Below are positions 43,584 to 51,293 of a DNA stretch of 64,000 nucleotides, in pieces. The position numbers were made by a program, and so were the translations under genes. The notes below the pieces were generated by a model. It had not been told where the DNA came from, searched no databases, and saw nothing but the letters and a program-made list of their open reading frames with translations. Positions within the stretch are counted from its first letter, which is position 1. The number at the start of each line of letters is the position of its first letter. This stretch comes from Anaerozeibacter quisquiliarum (GTDB lineage: Bacteria; Bacillota; Clostridia; Christensenellales; Aristaeellaceae), in NCBI GenBank assembly GCA_051162045.1, contig JBISDI010000002.1; one strand, given 5' to 3'.

Positions 43584-44552
43584 ATGATCCAGGGCAACAA
43601 CGCACCCGCCCGGAGGGCGAAGCCCCGATTCAACTCCTCCACGCTGACGATCTTCGTGATCTTCGTCATCATGTGCGCGTTCATGGCCGCCGTGTCGCCG
43701 GCGTTCATCAAGATCACCAATGTGCTGTCCACGGCGCGCTCGTTCTCGGCCATCGCAATTGCGGGCGTCGGCGTGAGCATGATTATCATCACCGGCGGCA
43801 TCGACCTGTCGTTAGGCTCGGTCTACGGCCTGGCGGGCGTGGTTTCGGCGCTGGCGATCACATCCTGGGGCGTGCCGCTGATCCCGGCGCTGGCGCTGGG
43901 CATCGCGGTCGGCTGTGTGGTGGGCGCGCTCAACGGGTTGATGGTGGTGTATTTGAAGCTGCCGCCGTTCATCGCGACGCTGGGCACGATGCAGATCGCG
44001 CGCGGCGTGTGCTACATCGCCACCAAGGGCTATCCGATCTCCGGGCTGCCCGAGTCGTTCAACTACCTGGGCCAGGGTTACCTGCTGGGCATACCGGTGC
44101 CGATCTGGTGCATGGTGTTCATTGCGGTGGTGTTCGCCGTCTTCCTCAACAAGACCACGACCGGCCGGCGCATCTTTGCCCTCGGCGGCAACGAGGAGGC
44201 CACGCGCATCTCGGGCATCAACACGAAAAAGCTCAAGGTGCTGGTCTACACGCTGTCGAGCGCGCTGGCCGCGCTGGCCGGCATGATTACCGCGTCAAAG
44301 CTGGGCGTGGGCCAGCCGACGGCGGGCAACGGCTTTGAAATGGACGCCATCGCGGCGGTGGTGATCGGCGGCGCGTCGCTGTCGGGCGGCGAGGGCACGG
44401 TGACCGGTACCGTGATCGGCGCGGCCATCATCGGCGTCTTGCGCAACGCGCTGGTGCTTTTGCAGGTGGACTCGTACTGGCAGACGCTGATTATCGGCTG
44501 CGTAATCATCGCGGCGGTGTCGGTCGATCAATTGCGCAAGGGAAAGCGCTGA
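43584..44552 (+). CDS. Sugar ABC transporter permease (RbsC type)
   Basis: A 322-residue membrane protein of the BPD_transp_2 family. About nine to ten hydrophobic segments are visible. Family marks are IITGGIDLSLGSVYGLAG near residue 70, KLPPFIATLGTMQIARG, and RRIFALGGNEEATRISGIN near residue 200, followed by GEGTVTGTVIGAAIIGVLRN. It starts 35 nt after the ATPase gene. It forms the membrane pore for the sugar taken up by the binding protein encoded next. Confidence 0.92.
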   Translation: MIQGNNAPARRAKPRFNSSTLTIFVIFVIMCAFMAAVSPAFIKITNVLSTARSFSAIAIAGVGVSMIIITGGIDLSLGSVYGLAGVVSALAITSWGVPLIPALALGIAVGCVVGALNGLMVVYLKLPPFIATLGTMQIARGVCYIATKGYPISGLPESFNYLGQGYLLGIPVPIWCMVFIAVVFAVFLNKTTTGRRIFALGGNEEATRISGINTKKLKVLVYTLSSALAALAGMITASKLGVGQPTAGNGFEMDAIAAVVIGGASLSGGEGTVTGTVIGAAIIGVLRNALVLLQVDSYWQTLIIGCVIIAAVSVDQLRKGKR

Positions 44553-44562
44553 TCCGCGAAGG

Positions 44563-44590
44563 ATTTCGGCGGCTTTGAAGCCGTGGAAAT
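44563..44590 (+). other. Intercistronic hairpin before the binding-protein gene
   Basis: CGGCTT-TG-AAGCCG with outer ATTTC/GAAAT pairing. It lies between permease and binding-protein genes, a position where hairpins commonly protect the abundant binding-protein mRNA. Confidence 0.55.
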
Positions 44591-44617
44591 AATAAACGAA
44601 CGGGAGGGATTTCCTAC

Positions 44618-45598
44618 ATGAAGCGAATCTGGGCGGTGCTATTGGCGCTTACGCTGCTGCTGGGCGTCGCGGGCGGCGCGCTCGCCAAGGAGGACAAGGA
44701 CATCGTCATCGTGGGCATCGGACAGCAGCTGGGCAACGTGATCTTCCTGGGTGCGGAGAAGGGCGTGGCCGCGGCGGGCGCGGAGCTGGGCATCACCACC
44801 AAGTGGCAGTCGCCGCTCAGGGCCGAGGCCGAGCTGCAGAACGAGATCGTGAACAACCTGATCGACCTGGGCGTGGACGGCATCGCCATCTCATGCACCA
44901 CGGGCGACGCGCTCAAAGACGTGATCGACCGCGCCGTGGCCGCGGGCGTGAAGGTGTCCTGCTACGACGTGGACTCGCCCGGCTCCCAGCGCGCGTTCTA
45001 CGCGGGCACCGAGAATTACAAGGCCGGCTACACCTGCGGCGAGCACATGATCGAGCTGTTCAAGGATTCCGGGCTTGAGAAGGTGCGCGTGGCGCAGCTC
45101 GAGGGCATCCCGGGCGCCAACGACATCGAGGCGCGCAAGCAGGGCTTCGCCGACGCGATTAAAGGCACCAACATCGAGGTGGTGTACTCGTACGCCTGCG
45201 ACGACGACGTGGACAAGGCGATCGAGGGCGTCGAGGCCTACAGCCGCGCCGAGGGCGACAACTTCCACGCCTGGTTCATGTCGGGCGGCTGGCCCTACTC
45301 CGTATCCACCACCGCCATGCCCGAAACCAACGCCTGGAGGCTGGCCGATCCGCTGCGCAAGATCGTGACGGTCGACATCTTCCCCGAGACCACCCCGGCC
45401 TTCTTCGAGGCGGGCGTGCTGGACGTGGCGGTCGGGCAGAACTTCTACCAGATGGGCTACCAGTCGGTCATGAACCTGTATAAGCTGATTAAGGGCGAGG
45501 CGATCGACGCGCCCTTCGACGAGGCGATCGGCGGGCCGTTCATCAACACCGGCGTCGAGACCGCGACCGCCCAAAATTACAAGGACGTCATCGGATAA
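44618..45598 (+). CDS. Sugar ABC transporter substrate-binding protein
   Basis: A 326-residue type I periplasmic-binding protein (RbsB/LacI-like fold). The signal peptide MKRIWAVLLALTLLLGVAGG ends at ALAKED, without a lipobox Cys. The mature start KDIVIVGIGQQLGNVIFLGA replaces the common GVSI pattern; later KVSCYDVDSPGSQRAFYAG and VRVAQLEGIPGANDIEARKQ are ligand-binding strands. GGGAGGG precedes the ATG. The lack of a lipid anchor is unusual for a Gram-positive cell. Third gene of the operon; ligand unknown. Confidence 0.9.
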   Translation: MKRIWAVLLALTLLLGVAGGALAKEDKDIVIVGIGQQLGNVIFLGAEKGVAAAGAELGITTKWQSPLRAEAELQNEIVNNLIDLGVDGIAISCTTGDALKDVIDRAVAAGVKVSCYDVDSPGSQRAFYAGTENYKAGYTCGEHMIELFKDSGLEKVRVAQLEGIPGANDIEARKQGFADAIKGTNIEVVYSYACDDDVDKAIEGVEAYSRAEGDNFHAWFMSGGWPYSVSTTAMPETNAWRLADPLRKIVTVDIFPETTPAFFEAGVLDVAVGQNFYQMGYQSVMNLYKLIKGEAIDAPFDEAIGGPFINTGVETATAQNYKDVIG

Positions 45599-45617
45599 TT
45601 TGCACCCCTGAGCACGG

Positions 45618-45698
45618 AGGGGCTGTATCGTTGAGAGCGGCCCATTCCCCTCATTAAGAGGGGAATGGGAGGAGCCGCCCCTCGGCGTTATAGCCCCT
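45618..45698 (+). other. Long structured RNA element before the kinase gene
   Basis: A nested fold: AGGGGCTGTA (45618-45627) pairs with TATAGCCCCT (45689-45698) with one mismatch; within it GAG/CTC and GCGG/CCGC pairs lead to a perfect 12-bp stem, 45641-45652 with 45658-45669, closed by an ATTAA loop. The GGAGG of the kinase gene lies 9 nt downstream. An alternative CCCCT-AGGGG hairpin (45605-45622) would compete with the outer stem. No known riboswitch was recognised. Confidence 0.65.
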
Positions 45699-45716
45699 CA
45701 TTGATTGGAGGATACT

Positions 45717-46652
45717 ATGAAGCGCTACGAATGCCTGGTCGTGGGCGACATCAACCCGGACATCACCATGTATACGCGCGGCAACATGCCCAGGGCCGGC
45801 ATCGAGATCCTGGCCGACGGCATGGCGCTGGAGCTGGGCGGCTCGTCCTGCCTGACCGCCGTGTCGCTATGCGCGCTCGGCATCCATACGGCGCTGTGCG
45901 CGCGGGTGGGCGAGGACTTCTACGGGCAGGTGGCCGTCAAGCTGCTCGCGGAGATGGGGTTGTCGGATGAGCGAATGGTGCGCGATGCGGCTACGCCCAC
46001 CGGGGTCACGGTGTCGATCACCTCCCCGAGCGACCGGGCGATGGTCAGCTACTTGGGCACCACCGCGAAGCTGTGCGCGGACGACGTGCCGAGCGAACTG
46101 CTCGGGCAGACGCGCCACCTGCACGTGGGCGGGTTCTACCTGCTCAGCGCGCTGCGCCCGGCGCTGCCCGAGTTGTTTAAGCGGGCGCATGAAAACGGCG
46201 CGACGGTGTCGCTCGACACCGGCTGGGACGACAGCGGCGCGTGGGACGGCGGCATCCGGTCGGCGCTTGAACATGTCGACTTCTTCTTCCCCAACGAGTC
46301 GGAGGCCGCGGCGCTGACCGGGCACGAAGACCCCGAACAGGCCGCCCGCACGCTCGCGCAGTTGGGCCCGACGGTCGTCGTCAAATGCGGCGCGGACGGC
46401 GCGGTGCTGGCGCGCGGCGGCCGCGTACTGCGCAAGGCGGGCTTCCCGGTCGCGGACGCCAGCAACCTGACCGGCGCGGGCGACAGCTTCAACGCCGGCT
46501 TCCTGTACGGCCTATTGCGCGGCCGGCCGCCGGAGGGCTGCCTCGCGCTCGGCAACGCCAACGCCGCCTGGCGCATCGCCCGCCCCCGCGGCGCAAAGTC
46601 GCGTCAGACGAGCGAGCTGATCGAGCGCATCGCGCGGGAGGGGCGCGTTTAG
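45717..46652 (+). CDS. PfkB-family carbohydrate kinase
   Basis: A 311-residue ribokinase-like sugar kinase. The N-terminal VVGDINPDITMY, the glycine pair in LELGGSSCLTAVSLCALG, and the ATP/anion-hole motif NLTGAGDSFNAGFLYG with its catalytic Asp are intact. TTGGAGG lies just upstream of ATG 45717. It follows the Rbs-like transporter, so it probably phosphorylates the imported sugar. Ribose, fructose-type sugars or a deoxy-sugar are all possible. Its TAG stop forms the left end of the large palindrome at 46650. Confidence 0.9.
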   Translation: MKRYECLVVGDINPDITMYTRGNMPRAGIEILADGMALELGGSSCLTAVSLCALGIHTALCARVGEDFYGQVAVKLLAEMGLSDERMVRDAATPTGVTVSITSPSDRAMVSYLGTTAKLCADDVPSELLGQTRHLHVGGFYLLSALRPALPELFKRAHENGATVSLDTGWDDSGAWDGGIRSALEHVDFFFPNESEAAALTGHEDPEQAARTLAQLGPTVVVKCGADGAVLARGGRVLRKAGFPVADASNLTGAGDSFNAGFLYGLLRGRPPEGCLALGNANAAWRIARPRGAKSRQTSELIERIAREGRV

Positions 46653-46814
46653 GTAATCGCTGATTAAAGCGCGCGTGCGATGGCGAGTTGAATTTTCGTC
46701 AGATCGTGCTCGCAAAAGACGAAGGCGTAGCAGCGCTACGTCGAGGATTTTGCGGGCGCGAGATGACGAAAAGGCAGCCGCCATCGCGCGTGGGATTTGA
46801 TCAGCGCTTACCTA
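46650..46814. repeat. ~165-bp imperfect palindrome between convergent genes
   Basis: Arms of about 80 nt, centred near 46733 (CGTAGC-AGC-GCTACG), run outward to TAGGTAA at both ends. The final TAG on each side is the stop codon of the flanking gene. Conserved blocks include CGCTGAT, CGATGGCG, TTTTCGTCA and GCAAAA. Roughly three quarters of positions pair by eye. No coding potential. It could act as a bidirectional terminator or be an inserted palindromic element. Confidence 0.9.
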
Positions 46815-47651
46815 GACCGACTCCATCCGCCGCGCCAGCGCGGGCAGGGCTTGCTCGAAATTGACGCCGTACCAGCGGTGGTCGGGATCGTTGACGGTCA
46901 GCGCGATGCTGTCCACGGTGAAGTCAACCGCGACGCGCAGCGCCTCGGGCAGTTTCAGGCCGCGCGTCAGCGCGCCGACCATCGTGCTGGCGAAGATGTC
47001 GCCGGTGCCGTGGAAGCTGACCGGCACCTGCTCGCGGAAGTAGGACTCGTATCGGCCTTTGCGCGCGTCGTAGGCCATGACGCCCAATTGCCCCGCTGTG
47101 AAGCTCACGCCGGTCAGCACCGCGCAGCGCGCGCCCAGAGCGGTCAGTGCGGCGAGCAGCGCCCGGATTTCTCCTTCGTCATAGCCGCCCCCGATGTAGG
47201 GCCTGCCCAGCATCGCGCAGGCCTCGGTCATGTTGGGCACGATCACGTCGGCCCGGGCGCACAGCTTCGCCATCTCGCGCGCGAATTCCGGCGTGAAGCC
47301 CGAATACAATTTGCCGTGATCGCCCATCACCGGGTCGATCACGATTTGGTTTTCCGGCGTCTTGAACGCGTCAAACGCCGCACCCACCAGCTGAATCTGC
47401 GTAAGCGAGCCCAGGTAGCCGGTGTACAGCGCGTCAAAGCCGATCCCCTCGGCTTGCCAGTGCCGGATGATCGGCTCGATGTCGCCCGTCAGATCGCGGA
47501 AGGTGAACCCCTTGAACGCGGTATGGGTGGACAGCACCGCCGTCGGAATGACGGCCGTCTCCACGCCCATCGCGGAGATGATCGGCAGCGCCACCGTCAG
47601 CGAGCACTTGCCCACGCAAGAGATGTCCTGGATCGTGAGTATGCGTTTCAT
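46812..47651 (-). CDS. pdxY: Pyridoxal/pyridoxamine kinase
   Basis: A 279-residue vitamin-B6 kinase of the ribokinase fold. Family marks are RILTIQDISCVGKCSLTVAL, PTAVLSTHTAFKGFTFRDLT, VIDPVMGDHGKLYSGF and SFHGTGDIFASTMVGAL with the catalytic Asp. ATG 47651 has AGAGGAAG upstream. A hydroxymethylpyrimidine kinase role is also possible in this family. It is convergent with the PfkB gene and has its own strong promoter with a leader hairpin, suggesting attenuation. Confidence 0.88.
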   Translation of the reverse strand: MKRILTIQDISCVGKCSLTVALPIISAMGVETAVIPTAVLSTHTAFKGFTFRDLTGDIEPIIRHWQAEGIGFDALYTGYLGSLTQIQLVGAAFDAFKTPENQIVIDPVMGDHGKLYSGFTPEFAREMAKLCARADVIVPNMTEACAMLGRPYIGGGYDEGEIRALLAALTALGARCAVLTGVSFTAGQLGVMAYDARKGRYESYFREQVPVSFHGTGDIFASTMVGALTRGLKLPEALRVAVDFTVDSIALTVNDPDHRWYGVNFEQALPALARRMESV

Positions 47652-47688
47652 GCGATGCTTCCTCTTCCATGCCTTCAAAAAGTACAAC

Positions 47689-47719
47689 GGAGGGAGCGGT
47701 CATGCGACGCGCTCCCTCC
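47689..47719 (-). terminator. Hairpin in the pdxY leader (possible attenuator)
   Basis: A perfect 10-bp stem, GGAGGGAGCG (47689-47698) with 47710-47719 and an 11-nt loop. On the minus strand it is followed by GTTGTACTTTTTG. It lies 5 nt after the predicted transcription start and about 38 nt before the pdxY ATG. It could also terminate RNA from the upstream gene ending at 47794. Confidence 0.6.
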
Positions 47720-47730
47720 CGCCTAGCCGG

Positions 47731-47759
47731 ATTATAGATTCATGCCGCTTCCGTGTCAA
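47731..47759 (-). promoter_or_regulatory. pdxY promoter
   Basis: Minus strand TTGACA (47759-47754), 17-nt spacer, TATAAT (47736-47731): full consensus in both boxes. Confidence 0.9.
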
Positions 47760-47793
47760 CCGGATTGCGTTAATTCGGGGTAGCCTGCGAAGT

Positions 47794-50133
47794 CTATTTC
47801 CCTTTGAGGATCCGCTCCACCTCGCCCGAGCAAAAATCGCACAGCTCGCGCGCGAATTCGGCGTCGCGCGATTCGGCCAGCACCAGGCATTCGCGCCCGT
47901 CGCCGGCCGGGCTGATCCAGGCCCAGCCGCGCTCGCGCTCGATCGTGAGGCCGTCCGACGCGTCGGCGTCGGGCAGCGCCTCCTTAAGCTTTTGCAGCAG
48001 CCTCCCCTTGTCCCGGCGCTCCACGCTTACCGCAAACGAGTGCCGGTGCACCCGCGGCAGCAGACGCCGCGCGCCCTCAAGCGTCAGCCCCTTGCGGTTA
48101 AGCGCGCCCACCAGCTTAAGCGCCGAGGCGATGCCGTCGAAGTGCAACATGAACTGATCCGGGTCGCGCTCGATCAGCGCGCGCTGCCAGGCCGAGCGAT
48201 CGCTCGGCGTCCAATACACGCCCGCGCCGTAGCCGGCCGCCAGCTCCTCGGCCGCGCGCGTCGCGCCGCGCGGCAGCACCAGCTCCTTTACGCCCCCCTC
48301 AAGCGCCGCCCAGCACAGCATCAGCGTCCTCTCGGCCTCGGTCAGCGCGCCGGCGCTTCCGGCGAACGCGCTTCGCTCGCCGGTGTCGTCCAGCCATATG
48401 CCCACCTCGCCCGGAGAGAGTTCCATCAACTCGTGTTCCCACTCGGCGCGCACCAGGCATCCTGCCGCGTGAAACGCCCGCTCGCACAGCGACAGCAGCT
48501 GCTCGTGCCGGCTGCACACCGCCGTGCGCAGCGCATTCCCCGGTGCGAATTTCGCGCCCGACCAGCTTGCTACGTGCCGTACGTAGAGCATATCGACGCC
48601 GGTCATCGAAAGCGGCGGGCGCGTCACGCCCGAGAACGGCTGCGCGTAGTCCTCGCGCATCAGCGCGCCCATCAGCTTACGCGCCTCGTCGCGCGTCAAC
48701 TGCGCGCCCTGCGCGCCCATCGGCGTCAGCGCGCAGCGCCCGACGTGCAGCGCGCCGCCGGCGTTCAGTTGCGCGCGCGCGTAGCGCGTCGCGGGCAGCG
48801 TAGCCGCGCCGATATCGATCACCTGCACACCCTGCGCCATCAGCCCGGCCACCGCGGCGCGCTGACAGGCCATCGCCTCGACCGACGCGTCGCGCGCCAC
48901 CACCGCCTCCTTAAACCCCAGCGCCTCGGCGAAGGCCTGTGCGTCGCGCACCGCCTGCGCGGGCGAGTTCAGCGGGAACGCGCCGTTTTGGAACCGGCGC
49001 GCGGGCGCGCCGCCCCACACCACGTTGGCGTCCACCCGCTCGCCGTCCTCGACCTGCTTGTGCGGCCACACGCGCACCCCCGGCATCAGGGTCGCGCCCT
49101 CGCCCAGCTGCGCGCCTTCGCCCAGCACGCTTTCTTCGAATGCGCACGCGTTTTCGCCCGCCTGCGCGCCGCTCAGCAGCACCGCGCCCCGCAGCTGCGC
49201 GCGCGCGTGCGCGACCGCGCCCCGCCCGAGTACCGAGCGCTTGACGCCGGCCTCCTCGCCCACGCGGCTGCCGGCCGCCAGCACCGTGTACGGCCCGATG
49301 CGCGCGCCGGCCTCGACGCGCGCGCCGCCCGCGATGAAGCAGGGCGCTTCGAGCACCGCGCTCTTGTCGATCAGCGCGCCGCGCTGGCGGTTGACCGCGC
49401 CGGGTTTCAACGGAAATGTCAGCTTCATCCGGCCGTCGAGCAGGTCGATGTGCGCGCGCAGGTAGGCGCTGGCGTCGCCGATGTCGCACCAGTAGCCCTC
49501 CATCGGGTAGCCGTATACCGGGAGGCCCCCTTCCACCATCTGCGGGAACAGCTCACGGCCGAAGTCGAAGGCCTTGCCCGCCGGAATCATCTCGAGCACC
49601 TGCGGCTCCAGGATGTAGATGCCGGTGTTGACCGCGTCCGAGCACACCTCGCCCCAGCCCGGCTTTTCGACGAAGCGCTGCACCCGAGCGTCGTTTGACG
49701 TGCACACCACCCCGTACTCGAGCGGGCTCTTGACCTTCTTGAGCACCAGCGTGGCCAACGCGCCCCGCTCGCGGTGAAAGTTAAGCGCCGCGGTCAGGTC
49801 GCAGTCGGTCAACCCGTCGCCCGACAGCACCGCGAAGGTCTCGTCGAGAAACCCGGTCGCCTGCTTGACGCTGCCCGCGGTGCCCAGCGGCGTTTTCTCG
49901 GTGTAATACTGAAGCCCGACGCCGAATTCCGCCCCGTCGCCGAAGTACTCGGTCACCCGCTCGGGCAAGTACATCAGCGTCACCGCCGCCTGTTTGACCC
50001 CATGGCGCTTGAGCAATTCCAGCGCGTACAGCATCACCGGTCGGTCGAGCACCGGCACCATGGGCTTGGGGGTCGCGCAGGTCAGGGGCCGGAGCCTCGT
50101 GCCCTCCCCGCCCGCCATGATTACGGCTTTCAT
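47794..50133 (-). CDS. Sugar-phosphate nucleotidyltransferase fused to degenerate phosphomannomutase
   Basis: A 779-residue fusion. Residues 1-230 are a nucleotidyltransferase: MKAVIMAGGEGTRLRPLT, the LSGDGLTDCDL metal site and FVEKPGWGEV. Residues about 250-370 are left-handed beta-helix hexapeptides (AVLEAPCFIAGGARVEAGAR). The rest aligns with phosphomannomutase, but the phosphoserine loop (TASHNP) reads LHVGRCALTP and the metal loop (DGDADR) reads LDDTGERS. So a GDP-mannose or similar nucleotide-sugar synthase joined to a catalytically dead mutase domain. Similar fusions occur in Firmicutes and cyanobacteria. Divergent from the sulfotransferase gene. Confidence 0.85.
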   Translation of the reverse strand: MKAVIMAGGEGTRLRPLTCATPKPMVPVLDRPVMLYALELLKRHGVKQAAVTLMYLPERVTEYFGDGAEFGVGLQYYTEKTPLGTAGSVKQATGFLDETFAVLSGDGLTDCDLTAALNFHRERGALATLVLKKVKSPLEYGVVCTSNDARVQRFVEKPGWGEVCSDAVNTGIYILEPQVLEMIPAGKAFDFGRELFPQMVEGGLPVYGYPMEGYWCDIGDASAYLRAHIDLLDGRMKLTFPLKPGAVNRQRGALIDKSAVLEAPCFIAGGARVEAGARIGPYTVLAAGSRVGEEAGVKRSVLGRGAVAHARAQLRGAVLLSGAQAGENACAFEESVLGEGAQLGEGATLMPGVRVWPHKQVEDGERVDANVVWGGAPARRFQNGAFPLNSPAQAVRDAQAFAEALGFKEAVVARDASVEAMACQRAAVAGLMAQGVQVIDIGAATLPATRYARAQLNAGGALHVGRCALTPMGAQGAQLTRDEARKLMGALMREDYAQPFSGVTRPPLSMTGVDMLYVRHVASWSGAKFAPGNALRTAVCSRHEQLLSLCERAFHAAGCLVRAEWEHELMELSPGEVGIWLDDTGERSAFAGSAGALTEAERTLMLCWAALEGGVKELVLPRGATRAAEELAAGYGAGVYWTPSDRSAWQRALIERDPDQFMLHFDGIASALKLVGALNRKGLTLEGARRLLPRVHRHSFAVSVERRDKGRLLQKLKEALPDADASDGLTIERERGWAWISPAGDGRECLVLAESRDAEFARELCDFCSGEVERILKGK

Positions 50134-50319
50134 GATTCAACTCCTCAAAAGATGATCCATTGTTTTTCTATTGTGGCTGAACACAGCGCGCGTCATACAT
50201 CGAAAAGTTGCACCCGCATTGCCCCGCAATTCCTCCATCCCGCCTCCGCTTTCGCCGCTCGGACTTAATCAGGATTTTGAGCGCGTTTGATAGGGTTAAT
50301 CTCGTAAGGAGGGAGCGCC

Positions 50320-51174
50320 ATGACGCAATACCTGATCGGCGCGGGGGCCGCCAAGTGCGGCACGACGCTGCTGTACGAGCTGCTTTGCGCCCACCCCGAG
50401 ATCAGCACGGCCCCGGTCAAGGAGCTGCACTACTTCGACCGCGAAAAATCCCCCGACCGCGCGGCCTACGACCGGCTGTTTGCGGGCCAGGGCGTGAAGT
50501 TGGACGTGACGCCCGTCTACCTGTACTACCCCGAGTGCATCGAAGCAATCAAGCAGACGCTGGGCGCGAACCGGGTGAAGCTGGTGGTGCTGCTGCGCGA
50601 CCCAATCGAGCGCGCGCGCTCCCACTACGACATGGTCCGTGCGCACTCGCCCGAGCCGCTGTCGCTGCCCGAGGCCTTCGAGCAGGAGGCGCGGCGCGTG
50701 GCACTGGGCGGCGAGAGCCGCCGGCTGTACAGCTATTTCTCACGCGGGCGCTACGCCGAGCAGCTCGACCATCTGTACCGCCACATTCCGCGCGAGCGGG
50801 TGAAGGTGTGCCTGTTCGAGGAATTCGTGCGCAACCAGCAGCGCGCGATCGACGGCATTTGCAGCTTCGCCGGCATCGCGCGCATCAAGGTCACGCCCCG
50901 CCATGCCAACCCGGGCATCGGCGACGCGCGCATCAAGTGGCTGCAGCGCCTGCTCAAGCAGATGTGGCTCAAGCTGCCCGGCGCGCTGAAAATTGCACCG
51001 CTGTGTCGGATGGGGCGGCTGATCGCGCGCGCCAACGCACGCCCGCTCGAGCGCCAGCCGCTCGATCCGGCGTTCCTGCAGCGACTGACGGCCTATTACG
51101 CCGACGACGTGGCCGAGCTGCGCGCGCGCCATGGCCTCGACCTGTCGTCCTGGCCCAACTTCCCCGAGCCGTAG
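50320..51174 (+). CDS. Sulfotransferase-domain protein
   Basis: A 284-residue PAPS-dependent sulfotransferase-like protein. The 5'-phosphosulfate loop is LIGAGAAKCGTTLLYELL (residues 5-22) and the 3'-phosphate motif is VVLLRDPIERARSHYDMV. HPEI...KELHYFD and VTPVYLYYP are also typical. A basic C-terminal part (KWLQRLLKQMWLKLP) could bind membrane or an anionic acceptor. AAGGAGGGAG precedes the ATG. It is divergent from a nucleotide-sugar enzyme, so sulfation of a surface glycan is a reasonable inference. Such enzymes are uncommon in Clostridia. Confidence 0.85.
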   Translation: MTQYLIGAGAAKCGTTLLYELLCAHPEISTAPVKELHYFDREKSPDRAAYDRLFAGQGVKLDVTPVYLYYPECIEAIKQTLGANRVKLVVLLRDPIERARSHYDMVRAHSPEPLSLPEAFEQEARRVALGGESRRLYSYFSRGRYAEQLDHLYRHIPRERVKVCLFEEFVRNQQRAIDGICSFAGIARIKVTPRHANPGIGDARIKWLQRLLKQMWLKLPGALKIAPLCRMGRLIARANARPLERQPLDPAFLQRLTAYYADDVAELRARHGLDLSSWPNFPEP

Positions 51175-51188
51175 TTCCTTTATCTTGC

Positions 51189-51207
51189 CTCCCTCTTGAG
51201 GAGGGAG
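51189..51207 (+). terminator. Weak hairpin after the sulfotransferase gene
   Basis: CTCCCTC (51189-51195), TTGAG loop, GAGGGAG (51201-51207). No T-run follows. Confidence 0.35.
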
Positions 51208-51293
51208 ACAGGGGGCGCATGGCGCATGTACTTCCCTGAACAACCGGTCTGTGGTATGATGTATCAAGCAGATTCCACAGGGAGGAACGTCCC

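Noticed and set aside
46650..46814. tRNA, rRNA fragment or CRISPR leader in the large palindrome
   Set aside because: No cloverleaf, anticodon or repeat-spacer pattern; it is a single continuous inverted repeat.
47422..49698. 758-residue open frame on the plus strand
   Set aside because: Antisense to the nucleotidyltransferase fusion and to pdxY; Arg/His-rich sequence without motifs.
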